From NCBI GenBank assembly GCA_001414345.1, contig LLCB01000036.1, positions 217,634 to 281,633 of the forward strand: a DNA stretch of 64,000 nt. The letters run 5' to 3'. The notes beneath the pieces are model-generated. The model was not told the origin of the DNA. It saw only the letters and a list, made by a program, of their open reading frames with translations, and searched no databases. The DNA is from Hymenoscyphus infarciens (lineage: Eukaryota > Ascomycota > Leotiomycetes > Helotiales > Helotiaceae). The translations under genes and the position numbers were made by a program. Shown one piece after another: positions 1 to 14,030 of this stretch. Each line of letters opens with the position of its first letter. The first letter of the stretch is position 1.

Positions 1-2088
1 GAATAGAGATAAAGAGCTCTGATTAGTTAGATTAGATATATGTTTTTTAATAATTTTAAGTAACTTCGACCTTTTTAGAGAGGTGCTAGTGTCGGTATAA
101 CTTAAGAGTAAGTAACTACTCGGGATAGCACACGTGGGAACACGTGACCTTCTCGCTTAAGAGCTACTTAAGTAGGTATCGTAGCTAGCTTTACTCGGTA
201 TATACGAACGATAATATAACTCTTTTTATATCGCTTTTATAACTATAAGTTATACTAATATATATAAAGTTTAATAAAGTTACTATATTATAGTTATTAT
301 AAAAGCTTCTAAATCTACTCTTATCTGTCTTTTTCTAAAATTAATATTATATTAATCTCTATTCTACTATAAAGTATTAAACTCTCTTTCTAAAAAGTAT
401 TTAAATAGTAACTATATATTAAAAAATAAAAGAGTCTAATAAAATAATAAGTAAAACTTCTTAAATATAGAGAATATATAGTTAGTTATATAAGTTTTAA
501 AAGTAGAAAATTAAAAAATAAAGAATTAGCTAGCTAAGCTTAAAAAGAAAATAAGTAATATTTAAAGTTAATAAATTACTACTTTAAACTCTTTTTAATC
601 TAACTCTTATTTAAACTCTTATTGAAACCTTTCTTTAAACCTTTTAAACTTAAATTTATATCTCTTTTAGCTAAGAGAGACTTCTATTTCTAATATCTTC
701 TAATAATCTACTCTTATCTAATATAGTACTAAAGCTACTTTAAATACTCTTTAATAATATAAAAGTAAAAAGAATAAACTTATAAATAATAATATTAGTT
801 TACTTATATACTAGTAATAGAAGATATTAATATAAAATAGACTTTATATAAATACTAATTATTATAAAACCTTTTTAACTTAAAAAGCTCTTATTTAAAG
901 TATAATAACTAAACTAGCTAAAGACTATTTAGAGCTTAGATATAAGTTAGAGTTAGTTTAAAACGCTTTCTAAATTTAAGAAGATATAATTACTTATTTA
1001 AATATATACTTTTTAACTAGTTATAAAAAGAAGAATACTTAAAACTCTTTTAGATTCTTATAAAAAATATTAAAGAAACTTTTATTAATTTTAAGCGTTA
1101 CTTTTTAAGTATAATTATACTTAAAGAGATATAAGAATTAGAAGAGTTCTTTTAAATATAAAATAAGCTTATATTATAGCTTTAAAACTTAGCTATTTTA
1201 AGAGAAAGATAATAGAACTATAACTTTATTAAAATAGTATTTAATCTTTTAGCTATAAATAAGAAGATATACTAAAACGTTAAATTATTAGAAATAATAA
1301 ATTTATTTAATATTAATACTTTAGTTTAAAATACTCCTCTATTTAACTTAAACTTTCTATAATCTAATAGTAAATCTTCTACTACTTTTAAAGTAGAATT
1401 AGAATTAGAAGATAATAAATAAGTTCTTAAATACTTTAGTTTAAACTTAAATTATAAAAAGAATAAGATAATACTTTTTATTATTTTTAAATACTTAAAT
1501 AATATAATAACTTTAGTATTAAGTTTATTTAATTAGCTAAAACTACTTCCTTTATTATTATAGATTTTAAATAGTATTTTTAATATTTAGTAGTAAGTTT
1601 ATTTTAACTAGCTAAAACTCTACTAACTTTAGTATAAAATCTTATATTCTTTATATATTTACTTTCTTTTACTTCTAACTAGGTTAGAAGTTTTATTTAA
1701 ATCTTTTAAATTAAATATAAATTAGTATACTTATAAAATAAACTCTTAACTAAGATACTACTATTATTTATAATAATATTATCTCTTAATATTTACTTCT
1801 AACTCTATTTTTAACTTTTTTTAACTTTACTCTAAACTCTCTTTTACTTATAAGATAGCTTAAATCTATACTCTTTTAGTAAATATAAATATAACTAAAT
1901 ACTTTTAATACTAGAATAACTAGAAAACAAAGTCTCTTTTATAAGTATTTATAAATTAGAAGAGTTATAATTTAGATTTAAACCTAACTCTTATTTATAA
2001 CTTTTAACTAAAATAATAATATCTAATATCTTAATTTAGCTTTTAATAATACTAAAACTTAAAATAAGTCTTTTTTAAGAGAAAGAGA
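1..2088. repeat. RIP-degraded AT-rich repeat DNA, family not assigned
   Basis: No gene is visible. The block is composed almost wholly of TA, AA, TT, CT and AG steps; CA and TG are very rare while CG persists in places, which is the CpA-type RIP signature. Positions 1-200 are slightly less degraded and hold small inverted motifs around a CACGTG-containing stretch near 130-150. No terminal repeats or transposase motif could be assigned here. Confidence 0.7.
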
Positions 2089-2225
2089 TATAATAGTCTA
2101 TTATTCTATATAGCTAAGATTATATAGTATATACTATATATATAAGATTTTAGTAGTTATTATTTTATATTATTTAATTTAGAAAGATTATATATATCTA
2201 GGCTTTTAGATCTCTTAACCTCTTT

Positions 2226-2416
2226 TATAACAGCTCTCTACAAATATATAAAGAGAGTACTTATAGAATAGTACCTAATATTAAGAAAAACTAAACTAAA
2301 GAGAAAAGCGAAGAGTATAAGCACTCTAGCTTTATTTATATATATTAAGCGAAGCCTTAGTAAAGCCTTAGGATAACCTAGTTATAAAAGTAACGTTTAT
2401 AACTAGGACTATTATA
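2226..2416 (-). repeat. Gypsy 3' LTR (left copy)
   Basis: This 191-bp copy is homologous over its whole length to 7835-8027. It is the 3' LTR because the polypurine tract lies directly inside it on the minus strand. Confidence 0.85.
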
Positions 2417-5400
2417 CTACTCTCTCTTTAAACGAGCCTCTTATAACTAAGTAGCTTTATTCTTCTTTAATATAGGAGTATTAACTTCTAGCTTACTATA
2501 ATCCTCTCTCCTAGCCTTATATACTACTTTCTATAGTAGAAGAGCTTTTAAAAGACTAGCTATCTTTAGCTTCTCTAAATAGAACCTCTCTACTAGTTAT
2601 AGTATATAGATTAGTTATTAAGCTAGATACTAATTAAGGTCTTTATTATAGCCTTTCTACTTAATTTAGTAATAGAGAGACTACTATCTCTTCTTACTAG
2701 CTAGTCTTTCTTTAACCTCTTATTTCTCTTCTTTATTTATAATAATTAGTAGAGGTAGTATAACTACCTATCCTAGTAAGAGATTATCTATAACCTTATA
2801 TAACCTCTTAAGAGTAAAGATAGAGTAGACTTTAATAGAAGCTAGTAGTTATAATTAGAAAGTAGAACCTACTTCTTTAAGAATCTTAAAAGAGCTAGCT
2901 ATCTAGTAGTCTAGCTTTTAACTTAGTTATTAAGTTATCTAGTCTTTTATTATAATAAAGACTATATCTCTTACTCTAAAATTGACGTCTTATCTATATT
3001 TATTTATATCTTATTCCTTCTTCTATTAAGCTTTTAATATATTTACTTAGCTAACGTCTAAGACCTTCTAGATTATCTTTATAACTACTATAGTCTCTTC
3101 TTATAATAGCTATTCTTTTATATTAGCTAGTTCTAGTATTTACTAGTTAAATAAAGTTCTTAGTATATATCTCTTTTATAACTTAAAAGGTAATATTCTA
3201 ATAGTACTATAAAGTAGTACTAACTATATATAGTCTATTATTAGAAGGATCTTAAACTAATTAGTATAATAATAATTAATATATAGCTATAAGTGCTAAT
3301 TAAAGTATTAACTTATAATCTTAGTCTAGCTATTAGTTTAAGCGTAGTTTATAGTAGAAAGTTAAAGCTAAACACCTAGGATTTAAGTAAACTCCTTCTA
3401 AAACGTAGTAATAAAGTAAGAGCCTCTATCTAATATTATACTTTCTAGAATCTTATAATATTATAAATCATATTTAATATATAACCTTACTATTTATTTA
3501 AAAGTAATATTCTTATAGTAGAGTATTAAAATAGACTACTTAGATAAGTAGTCTATTACTATAAATATGTTATTATAACTATACTTATTAACTAGAAAGG
3601 ACTTAAAATCTATAGCTATATATTACTATATATATAGTAGTACTAAGAGTAGGTATAAATAGCTAGGTATTTTATCTTAAGAAACGTCTACTCTTCTATG
3701 TTTATAGTAGTTTTATATATATCTTATAATATTAGCTTTTATATTTTACTAAATATATCTTAAATATAGAATCTAGTAGGTCTTATCTCTTTCTAGATAA
3801 GCTAAAAGTATTTAATTATAAGCCTTATAAATTAGGTCTATTCTTAGTATATCTATATCTAGTACTACTAAGTAGTCTTAGTAAAGTAAAAGGCCTTTCT
3901 CTAAAGTATATAAGGAATTAGTATTAGTTTTAGCTTATACTTATATAGCTTAAAGTATTATAGCATCCTTATTTACTTAGTAGATTCGTTCTAAAAGTAT
4001 AAATAATTCTTAGAAGTAGTCTTTATTAACTAGAGCTAGTATAATTAAGCTTATTTTAACCTCTAGGTCTTTAAGTACTTTTATATTAACTTATTTCTTT
4101 ATTAAAAGTATATAAGTCTAGTACTACTCTTTAAGTTTCTTTTATAAGTATATCTTATTTACTTTATAAGTTAAAGTATCTATTTTCTCGTTCTTATACT
4201 TTAAATAGAATATAATAATAAAATAGTACTTAGCTAAGGCTTTAGCTTACTTTACTTAATAAATAGTAAGTTATATAGTAGTTATAAAGTACTTAAGCGC
4301 TTTATAATTAGTATTAATATAGATCTTTAAATAAGTGCTTTATAGTTCTAGTCTCTATTTTATAAGTAAGTATATAATAGTAAGTAGCTCTTTATTATAT
4401 ATTTTATAGTTATACTTAGCTAGAGATATAGTCTTACTAAAGTAGGCTATAAGGTACTATTCTCTATTAGCTTATTATTATTATAATACTCTAGTAATAA
4501 TTCTATCTAAAGTATTTATCTTAATTATAATAAGAAGGTTAAGAGAGTAGTAGTAGAGAATTAGTATAGAAGTAAGTACTACTTTTAGGTCTTTAAATAC
4601 TTTCTAATACTTCTTATTTAAATTAAAAGGTATATTATTTTATATTAAGTATATTAAAAGCTTTATAATTATATTATAGTTCTAGATAAACCTTTAATAG
4701 AAGTTATAAAAACTAAAAAAGCTCTAAACGCCTTTTACTATCTTTAGAGCTTACTATTTCTATACTACTAAGACCTTTTTAGAGTCTACTTTAATACTAT
4801 TAATACTAATAATAAACTTAAAGTATTTTATCTTCTTAATATTAAACTTATACTTCTTAATATTAACTTATAACCTAGTATTCTTAAGATATTAAAAGAC
4901 TTTTTATATATACTCTTTATATTTAAAGACGTTTAATAAGTAGATAAGGATATTATCTAAATAGATAAAGTAGAAGTTATTTAGATAGTTAAATAGAACG
5001 TTATTTATATAGTATTAGTAGGTAGATAGGCTATTTATTAGACTAAATAGTAGAACCTTATACTTATATATTCTATAATAGATATAAAAAGTAGTTAATT
5101 CCTTAATATTTAGATCTATTTATATATAGTAAAAGGCTTATTAGATATCTAGCTTAGTAAAAATATAAGCTTAACTAATATATATAAGTGTTTTATTAAT
5201 TAAAGATAATAGATAGTAGTTCTTTTAAGTAAGATTATTAAGTTTTTAGAAGTTAATATAGAAATATAGCCTTCTATCTACTTTCTTTATAAATAAAATA
5301 AGAGTAGTAAAGAAGAACTAGCTATATTTAATAAACCCTTTATAAAGATTCTCTAAGATATATTCCTTTATAGCTAATAACTCTTTTATAGATATCTTAT

Positions 5401-7834
5401 ATAGAGGGGAATATCTAAGAGTATTTAGACTTTTAAGATTAATCTTATAGTTATAGTATTAGTAAGATAGAAGAGTGTCTAAAATAGCTTTAGAAAATAC
5501 CTTTTTAAAGCCTTAATACTTATTAGAAAGAGCGATATTAGAAGCTATATCTAGCTCTTAATTAGCTATAATAGTATTAATTTTATATATACTTATAATA
5601 AATATCTTACTATTCTTTTAGAGTAAGTAATAATATATTCTTATAACTAAAATAGCTAAAATATTAATAATAGAGTCTAACTTCTTTAAGATAAAGGGTT
5701 TTTAATAGTATACTAAGATAAGTACCTTCTTTATAATACTCTTAAGTTCTCTCTTTATAACCTAGTATTATACTTATATTAAGAACTTATAGCCTCCTCT
5801 ACTATATATAGTCGAGGTATAATTAGTTAGAGTTATAGTATTAATTTTAAGATAATCTATAGATTTTAAAAGTCTTTTACTTTATTAGTACTATTTATCT
5901 ATTTCTATAGCTTAATTATAAGTATTAGCTTTATTCTAGTAAGAGAGTATAAAGTCTTTTAGTTATATAGCGTCTTAAAAGAGAGGAGTTAGCTATTAAG
6001 TAAAGAAGTAAGACTTAAGGTTATTAAACTAGAGTAGTTTCTAATAAGTTATATTAATATTAATATAAAAGTACTTAAAGAACCTCTAACTAAGAATAAT
6101 ATTATATAGACCTAAGTCTAAGAGAATAAATAGTATATTAAAGAATTTATAGCTATTTAAGATATAATTTAAAAGGAGATAGTATATAGCTTTACTTCTA
6201 ATTTCTCTATTATATCTATAAATCTTAATAGAAGTAGGAAGTCTTTTAGTCTTTAAACTATAGAACTTTATAAGGTTATAACTAAGTTATATATTTATAA
6301 AAGAAAAGGTATTTACTCTAAGATTACTAAGAGTAGTAGTTTATATATTAAATCTATTAATAGTTATTATACTAGGTAAAGTAAACACTTTTCTATTAAT
6401 TAATAACTATAGATTAATCTTAGAGAAATTAATCCTATATTTACTTAAAGAGGAGTCTTTTTTTAAGCTTCTTTATTTCTTAACTCTAAGCTAGTATCTT
6501 CTTTTTTAAGCTCTTTAAGATTAACCTTATATATCTTTAGCTTTAGATAATCTTTAATATAATAACTAAGCTTATTATAGTTAAAGTACTTATCTAATAG
6601 TTCTAGAGTTAAATAGTTAATTATAGTAAGAGTATTAAGGCGTCTAAGAGAGATAAAAGAGGCTATAGAAGAAGAAGAGCTAGTAGGTATAGGAGTAAGT
6701 ATATACTAGTTTAAGGTAGAAGGAAAGTTTATTACTTATACTTTTTAAGAAGTAAGATTTTAGAGATTACTATTAATACTACTTATAAGATTATAAAAAG
6801 AGTTTATATCTCCTTTAGCTTAGAACTTAGTAATAATAAGAGATTAGTATAGTATAGAGATTAACTTATTTTATAAGTCTTTTACCTAGTTTTATTAGAA
6901 AACTTTAACTTTATTTATAATTTATTAGAACTTAGTATAGAAGTTATAGAAAGTTTCTCCTTTTAATATAATAAAGTCTTAATATTAGATATAAGCTTCT
7001 TAGTATATATAAGAGCTAATAGTAATATTTTAAAAGCAAGTTAATATCTTTTTATAGCTATTAAACTAATCTATAATATTAAACTTATATCTTAAATAAA
7101 TATAGTTTTAGGCTTTTCTAGAAGTATAGTAATAGATTAAATTTATTCTTACTTCTTTAGACTTAAAATAGTTAGTATTAATAGATAACTTTACTATAAT
7201 TTTAGTTTTCTAGATTATATAGATAAATTTGTCTTTTATAGTAAATTAGTAAGAATTAGCTATTCTACTTATCTTTTTTAATAATAGAACTATAAAAGAG
7301 AAATAAGTTATATTAAGAGTTTATAGCTAAGTAGAAGTATATTAATAGAAAGTACTAGCTATATTTAAAATATTTACTTTAAGTTTATAAACTTTACTTA
7401 TTAATAAGGTTATTACTTTAAGGATTTATTATAAAGTAGAGTTAAGTAGAGGTAATTTAGAGATCTTATATTATAAGGAACTAGTAGTTACCTTAGTAGA
7501 AGGAGGTAGTAGTAGTATAGTAATAGCTAGTATATATGTTTTAGTAAGTTAAGTTTTTAAGCTAGATTAGAATATAATATTAATAGAAGAGAGAAGAGAT
7601 ATTAGCTCTACTAACTCTAAAGTAGAGTAGAATAGTTCTTAGGTTAATAGGTTACCTTTAAAAGACTTAATATAGCTAATAGAAGAACGCTAGACTTTAC
7701 TACTTAACGTAAATAGATTAGACGTTATAGAAGAGAATAGTAAATTTAGAGGATTTAATATAAGTAAATATATATATTATTATTAGGATATTAGTAAAAG
7801 CCTTCCTAAGTAAAGATAGAGAGTTTAGTTTTAG

Positions 7835-8027
7835 TATAATAGCCCTCTATAAATATATAAAGAGAGTACTTATAGAATAGTATCTAATATTAAGGAAAAC
7901 TAAACTAAAGAGAAAAGCGAAGAGTATAAGCACTCTAGCTTTATTTATATATATTAAGCAAAGCTTTAGCAAAGCCTTAAAACAACCTAGTTACGTAAGT
8001 AACGTATATATAACTAAGACTATCACA
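7835..8027 (-). repeat. Gypsy 5' LTR (right copy)
   Basis: This 193-bp copy is less mutated at its outer end (TATCACA retained). It is directly followed by the TCTTT target duplication. Confidence 0.85.
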
Positions 8028-8197
8028 TCTTTTATATTATCTAAACCTCTTATATATAGCTACTTACTCTTCTAGAGTTAGAAAAGGCTTAGTTTATTCT
8101 TTTCTTCTATATTAGAGCTTAGTATTTATATATATTATTTTACTAAATATACTTTTATATACCTCTTTAATAGTAGTATATATTTTATACTATTATA

Positions 8198-9209
8198 CTA
8201 AACTAAAGTACTAATTAAAAGTAACTTAGTATTTTAGTATATTTTTCTTATCTATAGCTAAAAGATTAGATACTGTTTTAATAAAGTTATATTTCTATTA
8301 TCTCTTTCTTATAATAACTAAGTTTTAGAATTATAATATAATCTTCTTTTATATATAAAAGAACCTTTCTAATTCTTATATCTCTCTAAGTATAACTATA
8401 TTTAAAAAGCGACTTTTAAAATTAGTAAAAGTTTCTTTAATATTATCTTATTCTATTTATAATAATCTAAAAGCATTCTAAATATTCTCTTTCTTATAAC
8501 TAGTTAAAAATTACAAATCTAAAAAAGTAATTATATCTTCTTAATCTTTAAAAGTAAGAATTAATTCTAATCTATATCTAGGCTCTAGGTAGTTCTAAGC
8601 TAGTTTAGTTATTATACTCTAAATAAGAGCTTTTTAGATTAAAAGAGAATTATAATAAAAAGTATTTATATTAAGTCTATTATATACTAATATCTTCTAT
8701 TATTAGTATATAGATAAGAAACTATTATCTAAGAGTTAAGTCTTTTTAGCTATCTTACTTTTAGAGATTTAAAAGGTTTTTAAAGTAGCTTTAGTAATAG
8801 GTTAGATAGTCTATTAGAAGGTATTAGAGATAGTAGTATCTCTTAGCTAAAAGAGATATAAAGGTAAAAAACGATTATTTACTAATTAGAGAGAGTTTAA
8901 AAGTAAAGTAATTTATTAACTTTAAATTTTACTTATTCTTTTTTCTAGCTTAGCTAGCTAAATTCTTTTTCTTTATTCTTTTATCTCTAGTACTTATATA
9001 ACTATCTAAATCTTATTTATATTTAAGAAGTCTTACTTATCTTTATTTCTTTAAGATCTTTTACTACTTTTAAGTATATAGATATAGTTTAGAGAGAGTT
9101 TAAAAGAGTATAACTTAATATATATATATATATATATATTAATATATTATATATATCTAGTCTATTATTTATTAAGTTCTACTTAATATAATAATCGTTA
9201 GTAACTTTC
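8198..9209. repeat. RIP-degraded DNA, nothing recognised
   Basis: AT-rich, CA/TG-poor sequence between two LTR relics. A long TA run lies near 9121-9140. No coding frame or terminal repeat was identified. Confidence 0.5.
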
Positions 9210-9529
9210 TATAATAATACGAAATATATACTACTATCGAAGAGATATATAAGAGTATATTTAGTAGAATAACGTATATAAATACTAGGTACTAATATAG
9301 AAGAAAAGGCTAAACTAGCCTTTTCTAACTTTAAGAGAGTAGATAGCTATATATAAGAGATTTAGATAATATAAAAGAGTTTTAGATAATATAAAGAGAT
9401 TTAAAAGCTATTTAAAAGCTAAAGCTAAAACTTTTCTAAATTAGATAATATAGAATAATAACTACTAAAACCTTATATATATAGTATATACTATATAATT
9501 TCGGCTATATAGAATAGTAGGCTATTATA
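9210..9529 (+). repeat. Solo-type LTR (copy B), RIPed
   Basis: About 320 bp matching the LTR at 41967-42354: shared start TATAATAA.ACGAAAT, shared internal block with GCCTTTTCTAACT, shared end GGCTATTATA. Flanks are CTTTC (9205-9209) and CTCTC (9530-9534), a 5-bp target duplication with one C/T difference of RIP type. No internal retrotransposon region accompanies it. Confidence 0.75.
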
Positions 9530-12500
9530 CTCTCTTAATATTTTATTAATAGTATTAAGATCTAAGTCTAAGAAAAATTTAAAGAATATCTCCTATAGTA
9601 GATATTAAGATATAATCTAGATTTATTAAAAGTATCTAATTTACTAGCTAAATACTCTTATATTTATATTAGAATCTAAGTATTAGAATTTATATATTTA
9701 GTAGTAAAATCTATATTTTATATATAAGCTAACTATCTTCTAGTCTACTTTTTATTCTTCTACTAAAGCTACTAACTAAGGAAATTTAAAATAGCTATTA
9801 TAGTTTCTAAGTCTCTATTTTTATATTATTTAGAGTATTCGAATTATGTTTTAATAGAAATCTATAAATTTGTTTTTCTAATATTTATTTTCAAATTTTT
9901 AGTACTATTTCTTTCTCTAAAGATTTTATATATTTTAATTTTAGAAAAAGCGCGATTATATAAAAATAAGACTCTCTTTTTATATTTTAACTCTAATATT
10001 TAAGTATTTGAAAACATAGTAATAATAAAACTTCTTAAGTTACTTTTAATCTTATTAAATTTTTATCTATTATAATAAGATTCTTATTTTAAAATACTTA
10101 GTTCTATAAAACATAGACTTAGCTTTTAGTAACTATATAGAGAATAAAAGTCGTAGTATACTAAAACTAATATTTTTTATCTTTATTTCTTATCTATCTT
10201 ATTTTATAATAATAATAACTTATAGATATAAAGAGTATAAAGTAGACTCGTAGCTACTACTAGATATAATTAACTCTTTTTTAAGTTTCCTTTTAAGCTT
10301 ATTTAATCTACTTTAGTATTCTAAGTAGTAATTTATCTCGACTTAATAGCTCTATTTATAATATCTTCTAAAAACTACTTACTCTACTATTTATATATAT
10401 CTAAACTAGTAAAGAGACTTATATCTATACTTTTAAGATTTCTACTTCTATTAAGTCTAAAATCTACGATATAATAAACTATAATAATACTAAAGAAATT
10501 GAAATATATAAGACTATTATTTTTAAGTTTTATAAGATCTTAAACTAGTCTAGATAGTATTTTCTAAAAGAAGAGTTAATATATCTATATACTATATAAA
10601 TAAAGTATAATTCTTAATATAGACCTTGATTTATTATATTATAAAAAGTAGCTAAAATTAAGCGTCTTTTAATTATAAAAGATAAAGAAGTATAAGAGCT
10701 AACTTAAAAGTAAATTAGAACGAAAGTAGAGCTAAACTATTCTAGCTATATTCTAAAAAGAGTAATAGAAAATTACTAAGTATATTATATATAGAAAGCG
10801 ATAAATAGAGTATAATATAGCTACTTTATAAGTAAACTACTAGTATACTTATCTTATACTTAAGAACTACTTTATTTAGTATTACTAGAAGCGTATTTAG
10901 TAAAGTAATAAGATTCGCTTAAGCTAGAGACTAGAAAAAAGGCTATAGATTATATAATAGCTTAGAATAAAAAGATATATAAACTATATTTAGTATACTT
11001 AGAAGAAACTAAAAGTAGAAGAGTAGAACTAGAAGCGTTTTTACTACTAAGCTACTATTAGCTAGAAGTTTAAGAGTAAAATTATCTTTTATAATAAGCT
11101 AATTAGTCTATATAAATAATATTCTAAGACTTTAGATTAAGTCTTAGTTAATATAATAGAATAACTTTATTCTTAAGAAGAATAAAGACTCTAGATATAG
11201 AACTTTAAAGAAATATATTATAAAAATATAAAAGAAAGAGAACTAATTTAAAAGTTATTTTAATAACTACTTTTATTCTTCTAATTTTACTATAATAGAG
11301 AATATCTAATACTTACTAAAGTAGTATCTTTATAGTATTCTTAAAAGTAAAAAAATATAATATAACTACTAAGAAACTTATTTTAGAAAGTTAGAATAAT
11401 TTTAAGTAAAAGTTTATTTACTAGATAATTAAAAGCTAGTTCTAGTATTTATAAGATTATATTAATAAAGAAGATTAACTAATAAGCTAGTAGATTTTAT
11501 TTAGACTTTTATTATATAGTTTAAGTATATTTTACTTATATTTAGAGAAAACAAGAGTAAGTTTTAGTATAGTAAGACTTCTATTATCTACGTAGTAAAT
11601 AAGTTTTAATTTTTTTTTTACTATCTTAGATAGCTCTAGTCTCTCTAGATTTTAAGCTATAACTCGGGATTTTTACTATCTACTAACTATAATACGAATC
11701 GCGATTTAACGCGTATAATTTTAAAGAGTAATAAGATCTAATAGATAATAATTAGTTTTATAAACGCGTAGTATTAATTAAAGTTATATTTATAATATAA
11801 CGTTGAAAGGCGCTAGTAAGAGATTTATAAATTTAAGTTACTATAGTAGTCTCTACGAAAGTAAGATAAGTATCTAGAATACTCTCTTAGTATATCTAAT
11901 ATACTCTATTAAGAGTTTTTATCTCTATAAAGAAGCTAGCTAGAATTAAAAAGTAGAATTTAAGAATAGTACTTAGACTCTTTCTAAGAGAAGTAGCTAC
12001 TATAGATACTAGCTTTATAGTTTTAAAGTATTTTAAGATACTATAGAGAGTATATATTCTCTTTTAAGAAATAGTTAATACTTTTAGTATTTAGAAATAG
12101 TTTTATATTTTACGATTATCTAATTACTCTCTTCTTTTTTTACTAATTCTCTACTTTTATAAAATCGCTTCTTTTAAAAGAATAAATAACGAAATTAGAC
12201 GTTTTAGACGAGGTTTACTACTTTATATACTTATATATATATATACGCGTCTATAAGTAAGCTTCTATTTTTCTTACTTTTAAAGTAACTTAGAAGAATC
12301 TATCTATATTAAAAAGAAGATAGAAGAAGAGAGAATAAGAGAGTAGAAGCGAGTAAAAGCGTTAAATTTAAAATTTAAAACTAAATTTTATTTTAATTAT
12401 TTTAAAAAAGTCTAAGCTTTAGTAATTATAAGCTCTTTACTCTTATATTATAGAACCTTATTACTTTTTAATACTTATCTCTACTTAAAACTTCTTTATA

Positions 12501-12594
12501 AACCTCTTAATAAGAGCTCTGATTAGGCTATATTCCGTGTAATATAGAACACTTACGACAGAGAGAGTACTTTGCTTTCGTAGAGAGTTATGTC
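9530..12594. repeat. RIP-degraded DNA with a dispersed repeat shared with 41455-42510
   Basis: The part from about 11855 to 12590 is an inverted copy of 41455-42510; that second copy carries the solo LTR, this one does not. About 10650-11580 on the plus strand reads as one damaged frame with many stops at former Gln and Trp codons (Lys/Arg-rich, unrecognised). The ~20-kb element starting at 12595 inserted into this repeat. Confidence 0.6.
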
Positions 12595-12905
12595 TACCTC
12601 TAGTATATATCCTATAGCTCTCTAGAAGCCTTCTTAGGCCACGTCATAAGTCGCGGACAAGGTATAATATAGCCGGAAACTCTAATATAAGACTCGCTAT
12701 AAGGCTAGAAGCTATATAGAGTCGGCGTTTTAGAAGCTATTATATATGTGATATTTAAGCTCTAAAGCTTAGAGATATAAAGACTTAATACCTATACGTG
12801 GTATATTCTACGAACCTCTAGTAGTTCTATTCTAGCCTTAGAGCTAGCTATATTTAAGTTAAAAAAGCGACGTAGCTAACTTTTTCTTTAATCTAAATAT
12901 CTTAT
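12595..12905. repeat. Left terminal inverted repeat of the giant element
   Basis: Inverted match to 32235-32544, including a well-conserved core around GGCCACGTCATAAGTCGCGG and the word AAAAAAGCGACGTAGC near 12867-12882. It is heavily RIPed at its tip. Confidence 0.85.
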
Positions 12906-12909
12906 AAGT

Positions 12910-14030
12910 AGTTCTACTACTTAAAGTTACTTATTATTAGCTTTTACATAGTTCTACTACTTAAGTTACTTATTATTAGCTTTTACATAGTTCTACTACT
13001 TAAGGTTCCTTATTATTAGCTTTTACGTAGTTCTACTACTTAAAATATACTTATTTCTAGATTTTATATAGTTCTACTACTTAAAGCTATAGTTATACTA
13101 TTTAAAATATACTTATTTCTAGCTTTTACGTAGTTCTACTACTTAAAGTTACTTATTATTAGCTTTTACGTAGTTCTACTACTTAAGGTTCCTTATTATT
13201 AGCTTTTACGTAGTTCTACTACTTAAAATATACTTATTTCTAGATTTTACATAGTTCTACTACTTAAAGCTATAGTTATACTATTTAAAATATACTTATT
13301 TCTAGCTTTTACGTAGTTCTACTACTTAAAATATACTAATTTCTAGCTTTTACGTAGTTCTACTACTTAAAATATACTAATTTCTAGCTTTTACGTAGTT
13401 CTACTACTTAAAATATACTAATTTCTAGATTTTATATAGTTCTACTACTTAAAGTTACTTATTATTAGCTTTTATATAGTTCTACTACTTAAAATATACT
13501 TATTTCTAGCTTTTACGTAGTTCTACTACTTAAAGTTACTTATTTATAGCTTTTATATAGTTCTACTACTTAAAGCTATAATTATACTATTTAAAATATA
13601 CTTATTTCTAGCTTTTACGTAGTTCTACTACTTAAAGTTACGTATTTATAGCTTTTACGTAGTTCTACTACTTAAAGTTACTTATTTCTAGCTTTTACGT
13701 AGTTCTACTACTTAAAGTTACGTATTTATAGCTTTTACGTAGTTCTACTACTTAAAATTAGTTATTTATAGATTTTACATAGTTCTACTACTTAAAGCTA
13801 TAGTTATACTATTTAAAATATACTTATTTATAGCTTTTACGTAGTTCTACTACTTAAAATATACTTATTTCTAGCTTTTACGTAGTTCTACTACTTAAAG
13901 TTACTTATTATTAGCTTTTATATAGTTCTACTACTTAAAGTTACTTATTTCTAGCTTTTACGTAGTTCTACTACTTAAATATACTTATTACTAGCTTCTA
14001 TTTACTTCTACTATTTAAAACTTTTCTCTT
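12910..14030. repeat. Left subterminal tandem array (~40-bp unit)
   Basis: About 25 or more copies of a unit with core TAGTTCTACTACTTAAA followed by a variable ~22-bp arm (TTACTTATTATTAGCTTTTA and variants). GTAGTTCTACTAC-type cores are near-palindromes. Some units are joined by a longer TATAGTTATACTATTT variant. The array runs in the opposite orientation to 29199-32230. Confidence 0.9.

Larger units (their letters stand above)
2226..8027 (-). mobile_element. Complete Ty3/gypsy LTR retrotransposon, RIP-inactivated
   Basis: Two direct LTRs (2226-2416 and 7835-8027, 191 and 193 bp) begin TATAA.AG and end in TATTATA or TATCACA, as expected for TGTAACAG...CACA after RIP. They are flanked by an exact 5-bp duplication TCTTT (2221-2225 and 8028-8032). 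Orientation is minus: a purine tract (AAAGAGAGAGTAG on the minus strand) abuts the left LTR, and minus-strand translation near 4940-4970 gives the reverse transcriptase box IYLDNILIY, a RIPed YLDDILIY. Around 5090-5170 an LDI..AFYYI box is readable with stops at former Gln and Arg codons. No intact ORF remains. Gag would lie near 6400-7700 and integrase near 2500-3700 by position only. Confidence 0.9.
2089..8197 (-). repeat. Solo-type LTR (copy A), split by the gypsy insertion
   Basis: The segments 2089-2225 and 8033-8197, read on the minus strand, together match the LTR copies at 9210-9529 and 41967-42354: the same start (TATAATAG...), the same internal block around the word for GCCTTTTCTA, and the same end near GGCTATTATA. 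The gypsy element at 2226-8027 sits inside it with a 5-bp duplication, so this LTR is older than the gypsy insertion. No clear target duplication is seen around copy A itself. Confidence 0.7.

Noticed and set aside
1..12594. Centromere or telomere
   Set aside because: AT-rich and repeat-rich, but TTAGGG repeats are absent and gene islands occur within 20 kb; RIPed transposons explain the composition.
12910..14030. CRISPR-like repeat array
   Set aside because: Units are contiguous degenerate satellites without unique spacers, in a fungal genome, and mirror an inverted array at the other end of a TIR element.
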